This document shows, piece after piece, positions 1 to 8,309 of a DNA stretch of 64,000 nucleotides. Positions within the stretch are counted from its first letter, which is position 1, and each line of letters opens with the position of its first letter. A program made the translations under genes and the position numbers. The stretch is from NCBI RefSeq assembly GCF_000472425.1, contig NZ_AXAI01000012.1, positions 142,817-206,816 of the forward strand. Direction: 5' to 3'. Source of the stretch: Bradyrhizobium sp. Tv2a-2 (GTDB lineage: Bacteria; Pseudomonadota; Alphaproteobacteria; Rhizobiales; Xanthobacteraceae). Below the pieces are notes generated by a model. The model was not told the origin of the DNA. It did no database searches and saw nothing but the letters and a program-made list of their open reading frames with translations.

Positions 1-671
1 AAGAACAGTGCGCTCGATACCGAAAGCGCGAAGACGAGCAGCGCCGCGATCATCAGGCGGCCGGGTTCGACGAACAGGGAAAAGCTGGCGAAGATCACGG
101 CGAGCCAGAAGATCAGGATCAGGAGGAACGGCGTCAGGATCGGCTTGTCGCCGTCGGCAAACATCAGAAGGCGGGTGTACGCGATCTCGGCGGCGTCGTT
201 CTCGAGTCGCCGCTTGATCGCGCGTTGCGCATCATTGGCGGGCGTCAGCGCCGCAATCGCGCTGTTGAGCTGCTCGGCGAGCGAGGCGGCAGTGAAGGCG
301 CTGGTCTGCGCGGCCGATTGCTTCTCGCGCCAGATGCGGTCGACGGCGGCGGGAATCGCTTGGCGCATCAGGATGCGGACCTGCGTCGCCTCCGGCCCGT
401 ATTGCACCAGTAGCTGGTCGGTCTCGACCAGGTACGCCGCAAGGGTGCGGAAGTGGGAATCCTGGATGTCATAGGAGGTTTTGGCCGACGCAATCATCAG
501 GCTGATCAGGACCGCCGCGAGCGTGGTCAGGAAGCCGGCGCCGAGCCGGATGACGTCCCTGGCGTCCTCGCGCACATGGACGGCGGGAATCTGCCGGCGC
601 AGGATCATGCCGAGCACTATGCCGGCCACGATCGCCACAAAGGAGATCAGGAAAATCCGCCCCGACGTCAC
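1..671 (-). CDS. DUF4239 (bestrophin-like) membrane protein, 3' end outside window
   Basis: Partial: translating the minus strand gives at least 223 residues, open to the window edge. Predicted membrane segments lie at about residues 4-22 and 45-62 (N-terminal pair) and at about 180-198 and 204-222 (C-terminal pair). Between them is a soluble helical stretch with VHVREDARDVIRLG and many Ala/Gln/Arg residues. This 2+2 topology with a central soluble domain is that of the DUF4239 family, which databases label bestrophin-like; no biochemical role is established. I chose the GTG at 671. An in-frame TTG at 701 is possible and an in-frame TAG lies at 719-717. The Shine-Dalgarno is weak for either start. 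Family call from pattern only. Confidence 0.65.
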   Translation of the reverse strand, partial: MTSGRIFLISFVAIVAGIVLGMILRRQIPAVHVREDARDVIRLGAGFLTTLAAVLISLMIASAKTSYDIQDSHFRTLAAYLVETDQLLVQYGPEATQVRILMRQAIPAAVDRIWREKQSAAQTSAFTAASLAEQLNSAIAALTPANDAQRAIKRRLENDAAEIAYTRLLMFADGDKPILTPFLLILIFWLAVIFASFSLFVEPGRLMIAALLVFALSVSSALF

Positions 672-797
672 GACAATCCCGCTTGCGAACGCACGATCCA
701 ATCGACCGACGCCAATCTAGCCGGTTACGCCGGCTTGGCTAGCCCGATCAATGGTGCGACGAGGCGCTGGAAACTCTTCGGGCCGGAAAACTCGGTT

Positions 798-819
798 CAC
801 CTCTCCCGAGGGAGAGGTG
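798..819. repeat. CACCTCTCCC hairpin repeat
   Basis: A perfect short palindrome (CACCTCTCCC, two-base centre, GGGAGAGGTG) just downstream of the GMC oxidoreductase gene. The same arms recur at 10759-10892 and 24965-24995, so it belongs to a dispersed family. Its position after a stop codon would let it act as a transcript end or 3' stabiliser, but there is no T-run. The rest of 672-836 shows nothing else. Confidence 0.6.
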
Positions 820-836
820 CGCCCCGCCGCGCCCGT

Positions 837-2459
837 TCAGTTTACCCTCGCGCCCTTGCCCCGGATCAGGTCGCTTGCCTTGTCGGCGATCATCATGGTG
901 GAGGCGTTGAGATTGGCCGAGATCATGCGCGGCATCACCGAGGCGTCGATGACGCGCAGGCCCTCGAGCCCGTGTACACGGAGCTGGTCGTCGACCACGG
1001 CCCAGGTGCTGTCCGCCGGTCCCATGCGGCAGGTGCAGCCGGGATGGAAGGTCGTGGTGCCGCGCTGGGTGGCGGCGCCGAGGAATTCGTCGTCGCTCTG
1101 CACATTGGGCCCTGGGAAATCCTCGTAGGCGTAGTAAGGCGCAAGGGGGCCCGACTGGAGCAGCCGGCGCGCGAGCTTCATGCCGGCCACGATGACGCGG
1201 CGATCAAGCTCGGCTGCGAGGTAGTTGGTCTGGATGATCGGCGGCGCGAACGGATCCGCGGAGCGGAGACGGACAAAGCCCCGGCTCTCGGGGCGCTGCT
1301 GCCAGGACGCCACCGTCATGCCGGGCTCGTCCTCGAGCTGGCCCTGCACGCCCTCCTTGTAGCTTGCGGGCGTGAAGGTGAGCTGCAGGTCGGAGCTTTC
1401 GGTGGTCTCGCCCGAATGCCAGAAGCAATAGACCATGGTCGGCGACAGCGAGAGCAGGCCGCGCCGGGTCGTGGCCCATTTCAGCGCCTCGACCCAGAGA
1501 TGCCAGCCTTGCCTGAGCTCGTTGATGGTCCTGATGTTCTTGACCCGCGCCACCGTGCGCGGCGCGTAATGATCCTGCAGGCCCTCGCCGACCGCGGGAA
1601 GCGCATGGCGCACCTGGATGCCCAGCGACTGCAAGAGCCCGGGGGCGCCAATGCCCGACAATTGCAACAGCTGCGGCGAGTTGTAGGCGCCACCGGCAAG
1701 GATCACCTCCTTGTTGGCGCGCACCTCCAGCGGTGTGCCGCCGCGGCCGCCCTTGATGTAGCGCACGCCAACGGCGCGCTTGCCCTCGAATATAATCTCG
1801 GTCGCATGCGCATGCGTCGTGACACGGACGTTGGCGCGCTTGCGTGCCGGATGCAGGAAGGCTGTCGCTGCGCTGACGCGGCGGCCGTTGCGGATGGTGC
1901 GCTGGGCGTAGGACACGCCCTCCTGGATCGCGCCGTTGTAGTCGGGGTTGCGCGGGATGCCGAGCGAGATCGCGCCCGCCATGAAGGCTTCGCAGAGCGT
2001 ATCCTTCCAGTCCATGGTGGTGACGGTGAGATTGCCGTCGCGTCCGCGATATTCGTCCTCGCCCTCGCCGACCCTTCTTTCCAGCCGCTTGAAATAGGGC
2101 AGCACGTCCGTGTAGCTCCACCCGCGATTGCCCATCTGCGCCCAGGTGTCGAAATCCTGGCGCTGGCCGCGGTTGTAGATGTGGCCGTTGATGGACGACG
2201 AGCCGCCCAGCGTTTTGCCGCGGGGCGCATAGATGCTGCGGCCACCGGTATAAGGGCCCGGCTCCTGCTGATAGGCCCAGTTGACGCTCTTCATGTGGAA
2301 CGTCTTGATGAAGCCGGCCGGCAGATGAATGTAGGGATGCCAGTCGCGCGGCCCCGCTTCGAGCACGCAGACCGAGGTCGAGGGATCTTCGCTGAGCCTG
2401 TAGGTGAGCACGCAGCCGGCTGAGCCCGCGCCCACGATCACGTAATCGAAAGTTTCCAT
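837..2459 (-). CDS. GMC family FAD-dependent oxidoreductase (choline/alcohol dehydrogenase-like)
   Basis: 540 residues, a full-length glucose-methanol-choline family flavoenzyme. The FAD-binding Rossmann motif GAGSAGC is at residues 10-16, with the ribose-binding Glu in VLEAGP near 34. The GMC signature GGSSSINGHIYNRG is at about 85-98. The C-terminal domain keeps the catalytic His in FHPGC (about 470) and the Asn in ANLNAST (about 514). Such enzymes oxidise primary alcohols or choline to aldehydes in the cytoplasm; the substrate cannot be read from sequence, and no betaine aldehyde dehydrogenase or betI lies nearby, so choline is not favoured. The gene starts 6 bases after the acetyltransferase gene ends on the same strand, so the two are probably co-transcribed. 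Confidence 0.88.
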   Translation of the reverse strand: METFDYVIVGAGSAGCVLTYRLSEDPSTSVCVLEAGPRDWHPYIHLPAGFIKTFHMKSVNWAYQQEPGPYTGGRSIYAPRGKTLGGSSSINGHIYNRGQRQDFDTWAQMGNRGWSYTDVLPYFKRLERRVGEGEDEYRGRDGNLTVTTMDWKDTLCEAFMAGAISLGIPRNPDYNGAIQEGVSYAQRTIRNGRRVSAATAFLHPARKRANVRVTTHAHATEIIFEGKRAVGVRYIKGGRGGTPLEVRANKEVILAGGAYNSPQLLQLSGIGAPGLLQSLGIQVRHALPAVGEGLQDHYAPRTVARVKNIRTINELRQGWHLWVEALKWATTRRGLLSLSPTMVYCFWHSGETTESSDLQLTFTPASYKEGVQGQLEDEPGMTVASWQQRPESRGFVRLRSADPFAPPIIQTNYLAAELDRRVIVAGMKLARRLLQSGPLAPYYAYEDFPGPNVQSDDEFLGAATQRGTTTFHPGCTCRMGPADSTWAVVDDQLRVHGLEGLRVIDASVMPRMISANLNASTMMIADKASDLIRGKGARVN

Positions 2460-2465
2460 CGTACC

Positions 2466-3071
2466 TTAACTCGTCGCCTGGCGCGGCTTGTCATTGAGTT
2501 GATATTCGAGATGCGCCTTCACCGTCGGCCATTCGGACGCGATGATGCTGAAGACCACAGTGTCGCGCAGCGTGCCGTTGGGCGCAATCTGGTGGCTGCG
2601 CAAAATCCCGTCCTGCTTGGCGCCCAGCCGCTCGATGGCGCGGCGGCTCTGGTGATTGAAGAAGTGGGTGCGGAATTCTACCGCAATGCAGTCGAGCTTT
2701 TCGAAGGCATGCGCGAGCAGCAGCAATTTGCATTGGGTGTTGAGCGGTGTGCGCTGCACGCGTTTGGCATACCAGGTGGAACCGATCTCGACCCGGCGGT
2801 TGGCTGCATCGACATTCATGTAAGTGGTCATGCCGGCGATCGAGCCCTCGGCATCGAACACGGTGAAGGGCAACATCGAGCCCGAAGTCTGCAATCCAAG
2901 CCGGCGCTGGATCTCCTTGTCCATGTTCTCAGACTTCGGGATGGCGGTGTACCAGATCTTCCAGAGGTCGCCGTCGTTGGCGGCCGCCACGAGCCCCTCG
3001 CGATGCGCGGCCGCCAGCGGCTCAAGCCGTGCGTGCGCGCCGCGCAAGGTGACTGGTTCGAGCCAGGGCAT
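2466..3071 (-). CDS. GNAT family N-acetyltransferase (RimJ/RimL-like)
   Basis: 201 residues from the chosen start. It opens with the substrate-side beta strand (VTLRGAHARLEPL), typical of RimJ/RimL-type GNATs. The acetyl-CoA strand region is IEIGSTWY-like (VEIGSTWYAKRVQRTPLN at about 107-124), followed by CKLLLLAHAFEKL and the family's NHQSRRAIERLGA motif at about 151-163, which packs the pantetheine arm. These enzymes acetylate N-terminal or side-chain amines; this one's target is unknown. A more upstream ATG at 3089 exists, but GGAAGGA lies 9 bases before the ATG at 3071. It is the first gene of a pair with the GMC oxidoreductase. Confidence 0.82.
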   Translation of the reverse strand: MPWLEPVTLRGAHARLEPLAAAHREGLVAAANDGDLWKIWYTAIPKSENMDKEIQRRLGLQTSGSMLPFTVFDAEGSIAGMTTYMNVDAANRRVEIGSTWYAKRVQRTPLNTQCKLLLLAHAFEKLDCIAVEFRTHFFNHQSRRAIERLGAKQDGILRSHQIAPNGTLRDTVVFSIIASEWPTVKAHLEYQLNDKPRQATS

Positions 3072-3110
3072 CGATGGTTCCTTCCCCATTCGTTCGAAAA
3101 CGTAAGCTCC

Positions 3111-3191
3111 GTCATTCCGGGATGGTGCGCAAGCACCAGACCCGGAATCTCGAGATTCTCAGGTGCGCAATTGCGCCCGCCCCGGAATGAC
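3111..3191. repeat. Dispersed GTCATTCCGG ... CCGGAATGAC repeat, copy 1
   Basis: An intergenic element bounded by GTCATTCCGG and CCCCGGAATGAC, with the internal segment CCGGAATCTCGAGATTC (itself palindromic around CTCGAG) and an AGGTGCGCAATTGCGC segment. The same building blocks occur at 6606-6682, 30725-30827 and 33759-33837. It can fold as one long imperfect hairpin and lies between two minus-strand genes. Confidence 0.75.
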
Positions 3192-3199
3192 GGTGTCCT

Positions 3200-4126
3200 T
3201 CACTTGTTCAAAAAATTCAGCGAGAGCCCCGGCCGCGGCCAGTCCATGGCGATCAGTTCGCCCTTGCCCGACAGCGTGATGTAGGCGGTCCTCAGCTCCG
3301 GGCCGCCGAAGGCGATGTTGGTGGTGACGCGATCGCCGGTCGGGACCTGCTCGACGAGGGCGCCGTCGGGCGCGATCACGGAAATGCAGCCCGACACCAG
3401 CGTGGCGACGCAGACATTGCCGTTGGCCTCGACCGCAAGCGAGTCGAACATCTGGTAGCCGCCGAGGCCCGCGATCGGCTTGCCGCGCTCGCCGCGATAG
3501 ATCGCGTCGCGCGGGCGCACCGTGCCGGGCTCCGAGAGATCATAGGCCCACAGCCGCCCGGTCGGCGTCTCCGCGATGTAGACGGTGTTTTCATCCGGTG
3601 AAAGCCCGATGCCATTGGCCGGCAGCACGCCGAACACGCCTTCGACAATCTCCTTCATGCCGGGCTTGAGGTAATAGAAGCCGCCGAGGTCCATCTCACG
3701 CGCGCGCCGCTTGCCGAGGTCCGAGAACCACAGGCCGCCATGCTTGTCGAACACGAGGTCATTCGGGCCACGCAGCGCGTGCTCGCCGCATCTGTCGATG
3801 ACGGTCTCGACCTTGCCGCTCTGCAGATCGACGCGCTGGATCGAGCCGCCGCGATAATCCTCCGGCTGCGGACCGGGCATGACGGTGGTGCGGGTCGGAA
3901 TCCAGGCGAAGCCGCCATTGTTGCAGATATAGCATTTGCCGTCGGGGCCCATTGCCGCGCCATTGGGGCCGCCGGGAATTTTCGCGACCACCTCCTTGCG
4001 CCCGTCGGGCCAGACCCGCGTCAGCGTCTGCCTGCGGATTTCGACCAGCAGAACCGATCCGTCCGGCAGGACAACCGGCCCCTCGGGGAATTCCAGCCCG
4101 GTCGCCAGCACGCGGATATCAGACAT
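3200..4126 (-). CDS. SMP-30/gluconolactonase-type hydrolase
   Basis: 308 residues of six-bladed beta-propeller type. Metal-ligand motifs of the SMP-30/gluconolactonase family are visible: the Glu in EFPEGPV (about residue 15), the Asn in GPNDLVFD (about 133) and the Asp in MFDSLAVEANGNV (about 232). Members open sugar lactones (glucono-1,5-lactone and related) using a divalent cation; the substrate here is not known. It has no signal peptide and is probably cytoplasmic. The ATG at 4126 is preceded by GGGAGG 7 bases upstream, so I prefer it over an upstream in-frame ATG at 4159. It lies upstream of the acetyltransferase/GMC pair, separated by a repeat. A lactonase beside an alcohol oxidoreductase is suggestive of sugar oxidation but unproven. 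Confidence 0.85.
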   Translation of the reverse strand: MSDIRVLATGLEFPEGPVVLPDGSVLLVEIRRQTLTRVWPDGRKEVVAKIPGGPNGAAMGPDGKCYICNNGGFAWIPTRTTVMPGPQPEDYRGGSIQRVDLQSGKVETVIDRCGEHALRGPNDLVFDKHGGLWFSDLGKRRAREMDLGGFYYLKPGMKEIVEGVFGVLPANGIGLSPDENTVYIAETPTGRLWAYDLSEPGTVRPRDAIYRGERGKPIAGLGGYQMFDSLAVEANGNVCVATLVSGCISVIAPDGALVEQVPTGDRVTTNIAFGGPELRTAYITLSGKGELIAMDWPRPGLSLNFLNK

Positions 4127-4274
4127 CGCAAACCTCCCGCTTGTTCTTTGAGCGCGCAAGCGGAAGCATTTTCCGCGCGCGCAAGTTTCGTTGACGGAAA
4201 GCTTATGGCAAAGTCATCCGCGCTTGCCAAGCAAGCGGTTGCGCGCGTGACGCGCAGCAGTGCTGCATCGAAAC

Positions 4275-5108
4275 TCAAGCCCCGAGCGGCACCCAGATCT
4301 CGAGCCCGCCGTTACCGGTCGCAGGATCGAATTTCTCATCATAGCGCTCGAAGGTCGGGGCATCGGCCATCTTGAAGCCGGACTGCGGCAGCCAGTGATT
4401 CCAGATGGTGTTGACGGTGCGCCGGATCGCGGAGATGTGGTCCTTGTGCGTGAACACCGCGTATTTCTGCGCCGGGATGCGAACCCTGCTGAACTCGCGC
4501 GGCAGCTCGGAAAAGTCGGCGACCTCGCGTCCCGCGATATAGTCGAAATTGCCGGCGTCATCGCCGTTGCAGCAGACGCCATAGGCGACATTTCCAATCG
4601 AGTTCGGAAGATTGGCGATCTCCTGGTGAAAGCGCCGCCACAACAGCGGAATGCCGGCGCCGTTCTCGTGGCTGAAACGGCCGCCGACGCCGGCGACCAG
4701 GAAGGCCTTGCCGGTCTCGAAACGCGGCGCAGCGAGATTGTCGAGTGCGGTGGAATTCATGAGGATCGGCTCCTGAAGCTTGAGATGGTCGAGGCACGTG
4801 GCGGCGCGGACCGCTTCGGGCGTCATGCCGAAATGGTCGCGGAACGCGCGGGTGAATGCTTCGTGGGAGCCATAGTCCGCGTCCAGCGCGAGCGAGAGGA
4901 TATCCGGCGCGCCGCGGGCGAGCGCACGGGCGGCCTCCGTCAGCCGCCGTGCCCGTACATAGCGCATCACCGAAAAGCCGGTCGCAGCGGCGAACGCCCG
5001 CACCATGTGAAAGCGCGAGACGCCGGCAACCGAGGCAATCTCGTCAAGCGTCAGCGCCTTTCCGAGATGGCTTTCGATGAACCAGAGCGCCTTTTGCGCG
5101 GGATTCAT
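4275..5108 (-). CDS. AraC-type transcriptional regulator with GyrI-like effector domain
   Basis: 277 residues. Residues 1-100 are the two-helix-turn-helix AraC DNA-binding domain (IASVAGVSRFHMVRAF and LDADYGSHEAFTRAFRDHFG). Residues about 118-277 are a GyrI-like small-molecule-binding domain (AFLVAGVGGRF, YGVCCNGDDAGNFDYIAG, YAVFTHKDHISAIRRTVNTI). HTH at the N terminus and GyrI at the C terminus is the architecture of Rob-like multidrug-sensing regulators. The open frame extends to 5507, but GGAGGAGCG just before the ATG at 5108 fixes the start. It is divergent from the binding-protein gene at 5365, which is a plausible but unproven target. Confidence 0.87.
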   Translation of the reverse strand: MNPAQKALWFIESHLGKALTLDEIASVAGVSRFHMVRAFAAATGFSVMRYVRARRLTEAARALARGAPDILSLALDADYGSHEAFTRAFRDHFGMTPEAVRAATCLDHLKLQEPILMNSTALDNLAAPRFETGKAFLVAGVGGRFSHENGAGIPLLWRRFHQEIANLPNSIGNVAYGVCCNGDDAGNFDYIAGREVADFSELPREFSRVRIPAQKYAVFTHKDHISAIRRTVNTIWNHWLPQSGFKMADAPTFERYDEKFDPATGNGGLEIWVPLGA

Positions 5109-5364
5109 GGATGAACGCTCCTCCAAAGCAGACCCATCATGCGCGCTTCCTTCGTGCTTCGTTTGACAGTCCTTGCGCTTCTGCTTCGCAATGCGGCAGC
5201 GGAACCCGCACCCCGCCCGCTTCCCGCCTTGCGGAAAATGGCGACAAAGCCCTCTCTGGCAAGGCGACCGCAATCGTGCATACTCATCGGCGCATTGATC
5301 CGACGGCTCGAGAAGCTGCTCCATCAAGAACTGCCTGAGCCATCGGTGAGTACCAGGGAGGACG

Positions 5365-6597
5365 ATGATGCAGACCCGTGACTTCAGCCACGTCAGGAGA
5401 TTTGTGCTTGCGGGGGCGCTTGCGACAGCCCTTGCAGGCACTGCGCACGCCGAAAAGAAATACGATCCCGGTGCGACCGACACCGAGATCAAGATCGGCA
5501 ATATCATGCCCTATTCCGGGCCGGCCTCGGCCTACGCGACCATCGGCAAGACCGAAGCCGCCTATTTCAACAAGATCAATTCGGAAGGCGGCATCAACGG
5601 ACGCAAGATCAATTTCATTTCCTATGACGACGCCTACAGCCCGCCCAAGACCGTTGAGCAGGCGCGCAAGCTCGTGGAAAGCGACGAGGTGCTGCTGGTC
5701 TTCAATCCGCTGGGCACGCCGGGCAACACCGCGATCCAGAAATACATGAACGCCAAGAAGGTGCCGCAGATCTTCGTCTCGACGGGCGCTGCCAAATGGA
5801 ACGATCCCAAGAACTTTCCATGGACCATGGGCTGGCAGCCCAACTACCAGACGGAAGCACGAATCTACGCCGCGTATATCCTGAAGAACCTTCCCGGCAA
5901 GACCATCGGCGTGCTCTACCAGAACGACGACTTCGGCAAGGATTATCTGATCGGCCTGCACGAAGGACTGGGCGACCAGGCGAGCAAGCTGATCGTGGTG
6001 GAAACATCCTACGAGACTTCGTCCCCGACGGTCGACTCGCAGGTGGTGCAGATCAAGGGCTCCAATCCCGACATCTTCATCAACGTTGCGACGCCGAAAT
6101 TCGCCGCGCAAGCGATCAAGAAGATCGCTGAGATCGGCTGGAAGCCGACCCAGTTCCTCACCAACGTGTCGGCCTCGATCGGCGGCGTGATCAAGCCGGC
6201 GGGCTATGAGGCGAGCCAGGGCATCCTCTCCACCAATTATCTGAAGGATCCCAAGGATCCCGCGTGGAAGAGCGATCCCGCGATGAACGAGTGGCGCGCC
6301 TTCATGAAAAAGTGGTATCCGGAAGGCGATCAGGAGGATGCATCCACCGTCTTCGGCTACGGCGTCGCCAAGGGACTCGAGCAGGTGCTGAAACAATGCG
6401 GCGATGATCTCACCCGCGAGAACGTGATGAAGCAGGCCGCCAACCTCAATTTCGAAATCGGCATCTACCTGCCAGGCACCAAGATCAAGACCAGCCCGAC
6501 CGATTTCGCGCCGCTGGAGCAATTGCAAATGCAGCGCTTCGAAGGCGAGAGCTGGCAGCTCTTCGGACCGCTGATGTCGGGCGAAAAAGGAAGTTAG
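5365..6597 (+). CDS. Solitary ABC transporter substrate-binding protein, branched-chain amino acid type (LivK-like)
   Basis: 410 residues with a signal peptide (about residues 1-29, ending ALAGTAHA), so periplasmic. The mature protein is a type I periplasmic-binding fold: IKIGNIMPYSGPAS, INSEGGINGRKI, ARKLVESDEVLLVFNPLGTPGN, then a second lobe with KTIGVLYQNDDFGKDY. This is the family that feeds LIV-type permeases with branched-chain amino acids, amides or aromatic acids. No permease or ATPase gene is nearby, so it must share a transporter encoded elsewhere. GGGAGG precedes the ATG at 5365; a second ATG follows immediately. The ligand cannot be read from sequence. Confidence 0.88.
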   Translation: MMQTRDFSHVRRFVLAGALATALAGTAHAEKKYDPGATDTEIKIGNIMPYSGPASAYATIGKTEAAYFNKINSEGGINGRKINFISYDDAYSPPKTVEQARKLVESDEVLLVFNPLGTPGNTAIQKYMNAKKVPQIFVSTGAAKWNDPKNFPWTMGWQPNYQTEARIYAAYILKNLPGKTIGVLYQNDDFGKDYLIGLHEGLGDQASKLIVVETSYETSSPTVDSQVVQIKGSNPDIFINVATPKFAAQAIKKIAEIGWKPTQFLTNVSASIGGVIKPAGYEASQGILSTNYLKDPKDPAWKSDPAMNEWRAFMKKWYPEGDQEDASTVFGYGVAKGLEQVLKQCGDDLTRENVMKQAANLNFEIGIYLPGTKIKTSPTDFAPLEQLQMQRFEGESWQLFGPLMSGEKGS

Positions 6598-6605
6598 ATC
6601 ATTCC

Positions 6606-6682
6606 GTCATTCCGGAATGGTGGTCAGCACCAGACCGAGAATCTCGAGATTCTCAGGTGCGCAGTCGCGCACCTGAGTTCGA
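6606..6682. repeat. Dispersed GTCATTCCGG repeat, copy 2 (right end diverged)
   Basis: It opens with GTCATTCCGGAATGG and carries GAGAATCTCGAGATTCTC plus AGGTGCGCAGTCGCGCACCT, the modules of the element at 3111-3191. The closing CCGGAATGAC arm is missing; instead it runs into a second repeat type at about 6687. It follows the stop of the binding-protein gene. Confidence 0.65.
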
Positions 6683-6686
6683 TGCT

Positions 6687-6797
6687 AGAGCATGATCCGG
6701 AAAAGTGTGTAGCGGTTTTCCGAAAAGATCATGCTCAATCAAAGACCTAAAGGGCGATAACGATTCAACCAAATCTCATCGCGCTTTAGCACATCGC
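6687..6797. repeat. GCATGATC ... GATCATGC composite repeat, copy 1
   Basis: Two nested inverted repeats. The first has arms AGCATGATC and GATCATGCT around GGAAAAGTG...GGTTTTCCG (itself a stem). It is followed by CTAAAGGGCGAT, pairing with ATCGCGCTTTAG. A second copy with the same order is at 12083-12180. This type is common in Bradyrhizobium and Rhodopseudomonas intergenic DNA. Apart from repeats, 6598-6820 holds nothing I can identify. Confidence 0.7.
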
Positions 6798-6820
6798 CCC
6801 GGAAATAACGGTGAGCGCGG

Positions 6821-7177
6821 TTACTTGCCGCTCTCCTTTGCAGGTGGTGCGTCGGCTTTCTTCTTCACATCCTCCGCCGCCTGCTTTTGCGCGGCTTGCA
6901 GGTCGGCCACGACCTTCTGCAGGCCGACGATTGTTGCCTTCAGTCCTTCAATCTGGCGGTTGGTGGCATCGATCTTCTGCTGATGATCCGCGGACAGTTT
7001 CGTCATCGTCTTCTGCAGGAAATCGACATTGCTCTGCAGGCAACTGGTGCGTCGCTCCATGGTCTTTTCGACCGTGCAAATCTCGATACCGGGAATGTCC
7101 TGCGCACAGGCCTGCCACGATATCGGCAGCAACATGGCGAATGCCATCAGAGTGGCAGCGGCACTTCGCATCATCAT
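6821..7177 (-). CDS. Secreted small coiled-coil protein, function unknown
   Basis: 118 residues. An N-terminal signal peptide (MMMRSAAATL then a hydrophobic run ending SWQACA, about 1-25) predicts export. The mature part has two Cys residues (ICTVEKTMERRTSCLQ), then a heptad-rich helix from about 50 to 105 (IEGLKATIVGLQKVVADLQ) and a Lys/Ala/Pro-rich tail. GAGG lies about 6 bases before the ATG at 7177; upstream in-frame ATGs at 7198 and 7237 lack a good ribosome site. I recognise no family. The two Cys could form a disulfide in the periplasm (inference). Confidence 0.6.
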   Translation of the reverse strand: MMMRSAAATLMAFAMLLPISWQACAQDIPGIEICTVEKTMERRTSCLQSNVDFLQKTMTKLSADHQQKIDATNRQIEGLKATIVGLQKVVADLQAAQKQAAEDVKKKADAPPAKESGK

Positions 7178-7340
7178 CACGCCTCGCCCCCGTTTCATCA
7201 CATCAAATTGCCTTGTTTGGCTCACCACCGATACCACACTGATACCTTATTCCGGCGCTTTTGATTCCAGACGGCTGGGTGCAGCAAGCGGGCGGGGAAC
7301 TTGACGGCGCGTCCGCGCCGCGCAACGCGGGGAAGATCAG

Positions 7341-7562
7341 ATGGCAACACGCGATCGACGACTGGCTGAATTCGACGGCGCGGGCGAACCGCCGCCGGGC
7401 ACGCCGGTCCAGGTGCTGTGCGAAGACCAGAGCGGAACCTACCAACTACCGTTCGACTGTTTTTATCGCGACGGCCAATGGCGCAATCATGAATCCGGCG
7501 GCGCGCTCGAAGCAACCGTGATCGGCTGGCGGTTGCCGCGCTTCGCGCACAGCCACAAATGA
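7341..7562 (+). CDS. Small hypothetical protein (73 residues)
   Basis: 73 residues, soluble, no signal peptide. After a polar N terminus (MATRDRRLAEFDGAGEPPPG) comes a compact hydrophobic/aromatic core (VQVLCEDQSGTYQLPFDCFYRDGQW) and a C-terminal VIGWRLPRF. Balanced composition and GGGGAAGATCAG before the ATG favour a real gene. It is convergent with the cupin gene and divergent from the secreted coiled-coil gene. I recognise no domain. Confidence 0.5.
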   Translation: MATRDRRLAEFDGAGEPPPGTPVQVLCEDQSGTYQLPFDCFYRDGQWRNHESGGALEATVIGWRLPRFAHSHK

Positions 7563-7874
7563 GTGTGCAGATTTTTGTTTTGTAGAAAGCAGCGGATCGC
7601 GGCGAGTGGCAGAGACACTCGCCGAGATCACATCGACCGCCCGTCGGTCGATGCGATCTGTTCCAAAATGCGACGCCGGTCGACGGCGTCTTAATGTTCG
7701 GAACACGCTGGGAACGAATCGCGCCCGAATCACTGCTCGCAGCCGGTCAGCGATTTGTTCACGGCTAGATGTCGGAGCCGGCGCAAGACCACGCACCAGA
7801 TCCAGCCGCACGAGCCGATCGGTATCGTCGCCTGCATACGAGAAAAGTTAACGGGCAACGGCGTGACCCACGCC
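7563..7874. other. Gene-free stretch with three tandem hairpins
   Basis: 312 bases between convergent genes. I see no credible coding frame. Its left half carries three closely spaced perfect or near-perfect stem-loops (7600-7690, listed separately). The remainder, about 7691-7874, shows only a short GTTCGGAAC palindrome at 7696-7704. Confidence 0.6.
7600..7690. ncRNA. Candidate structured element: three consecutive stem-loops
   Basis: Stem 1 pairs CGGCGAGTG (7600-7608) with CACTCGCCG (7616-7624) around a 7-base loop. Stem 2 pairs 7625-7639 with 7645-7659, 15 base pairs with one mismatch (G-U in RNA on one strand) around CCCGT. Stem 3 pairs GACGCCG (7672-7678) with CGGCGTC (7684-7690) around GTCGA, followed on the plus strand by TT. 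Stems 1 and 2 abut directly. This could be a bidirectional transcript end for the convergent genes on either side, a repeat cluster, or a structured RNA. No long T-run follows on either strand, so simple intrinsic termination is not obvious. Transcription is unproven. Confidence 0.35.
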
Positions 7875-8309
7875 CTATGTCCAGGGTGTCGGCGGCGGCA
7901 AATTGTCGACCAGCGCGGGCACGTCCACGGTCTTGAAATCGGCGGGGCTGACGATTTCGAGATACTCCATGTCCGGCGAGTAATCGTACAGGTAGTGAAC
8001 GATGTTCGGCCGCTGATGCACGACGTCGCCGGCCTGCACCAGCGTCGACTTGTCTTCGTACATGAAGCGCGCCCAGCCTTTCATCATGATCACGATCTGA
8101 AACTCGCATTCGTGGCGATGCCAGCCGGTGCCTTCCTCGGGCGGGCAATCCGGATTGGCCTTGACCAGGTGGCAGATCACCTGGCCGCCGGTCGCCTTCG
8201 CGATGCCGAGATCGCGATAGAGGAAGAAGTCGCGTAACCCCCCAGCGCTAAAATCGGTGTCGCCGGGTTTGACGTGCGAGAATGTCTTGACCTCGACAGG
8301 TTTGTTCAT
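7875..8309 (-). CDS. Cupin domain protein
   Basis: 144 residues forming a single small beta-barrel cupin. Motif 1 with metal-binding His/Glu is visible as GTGWHRHECEFQIVIMMKGWARF (about residues 61-83, with His64, His66 and a Glu), and motif 2 as AGDVVHQRPNIVHYLYDYS (about 93-111). Such proteins are metal-dependent dioxygenases, isomerases or ligand sensors; nothing narrows it further. GGAGG lies a few bases before the ATG at 8309, which rules out the longer frame to 8435. Monocistronic as far as can be seen. Confidence 0.78.
   Translation of the reverse strand: MNKPVEVKTFSHVKPGDTDFSAGGLRDFFLYRDLGIAKATGGQVICHLVKANPDCPPEEGTGWHRHECEFQIVIMMKGWARFMYEDKSTLVQAGDVVHQRPNIVHYLYDYSPDMEYLEIVSPADFKTVDVPALVDNLPPPTPWT

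Noticed and set aside
453..2423. 656-codon open frame on the plus strand opposite the GMC oxidoreductase gene
   Set aside because: It has the Arg/Ala/Gly/His-rich composition of an antisense frame in GC-rich DNA, while the minus strand encodes a clear flavoenzyme.
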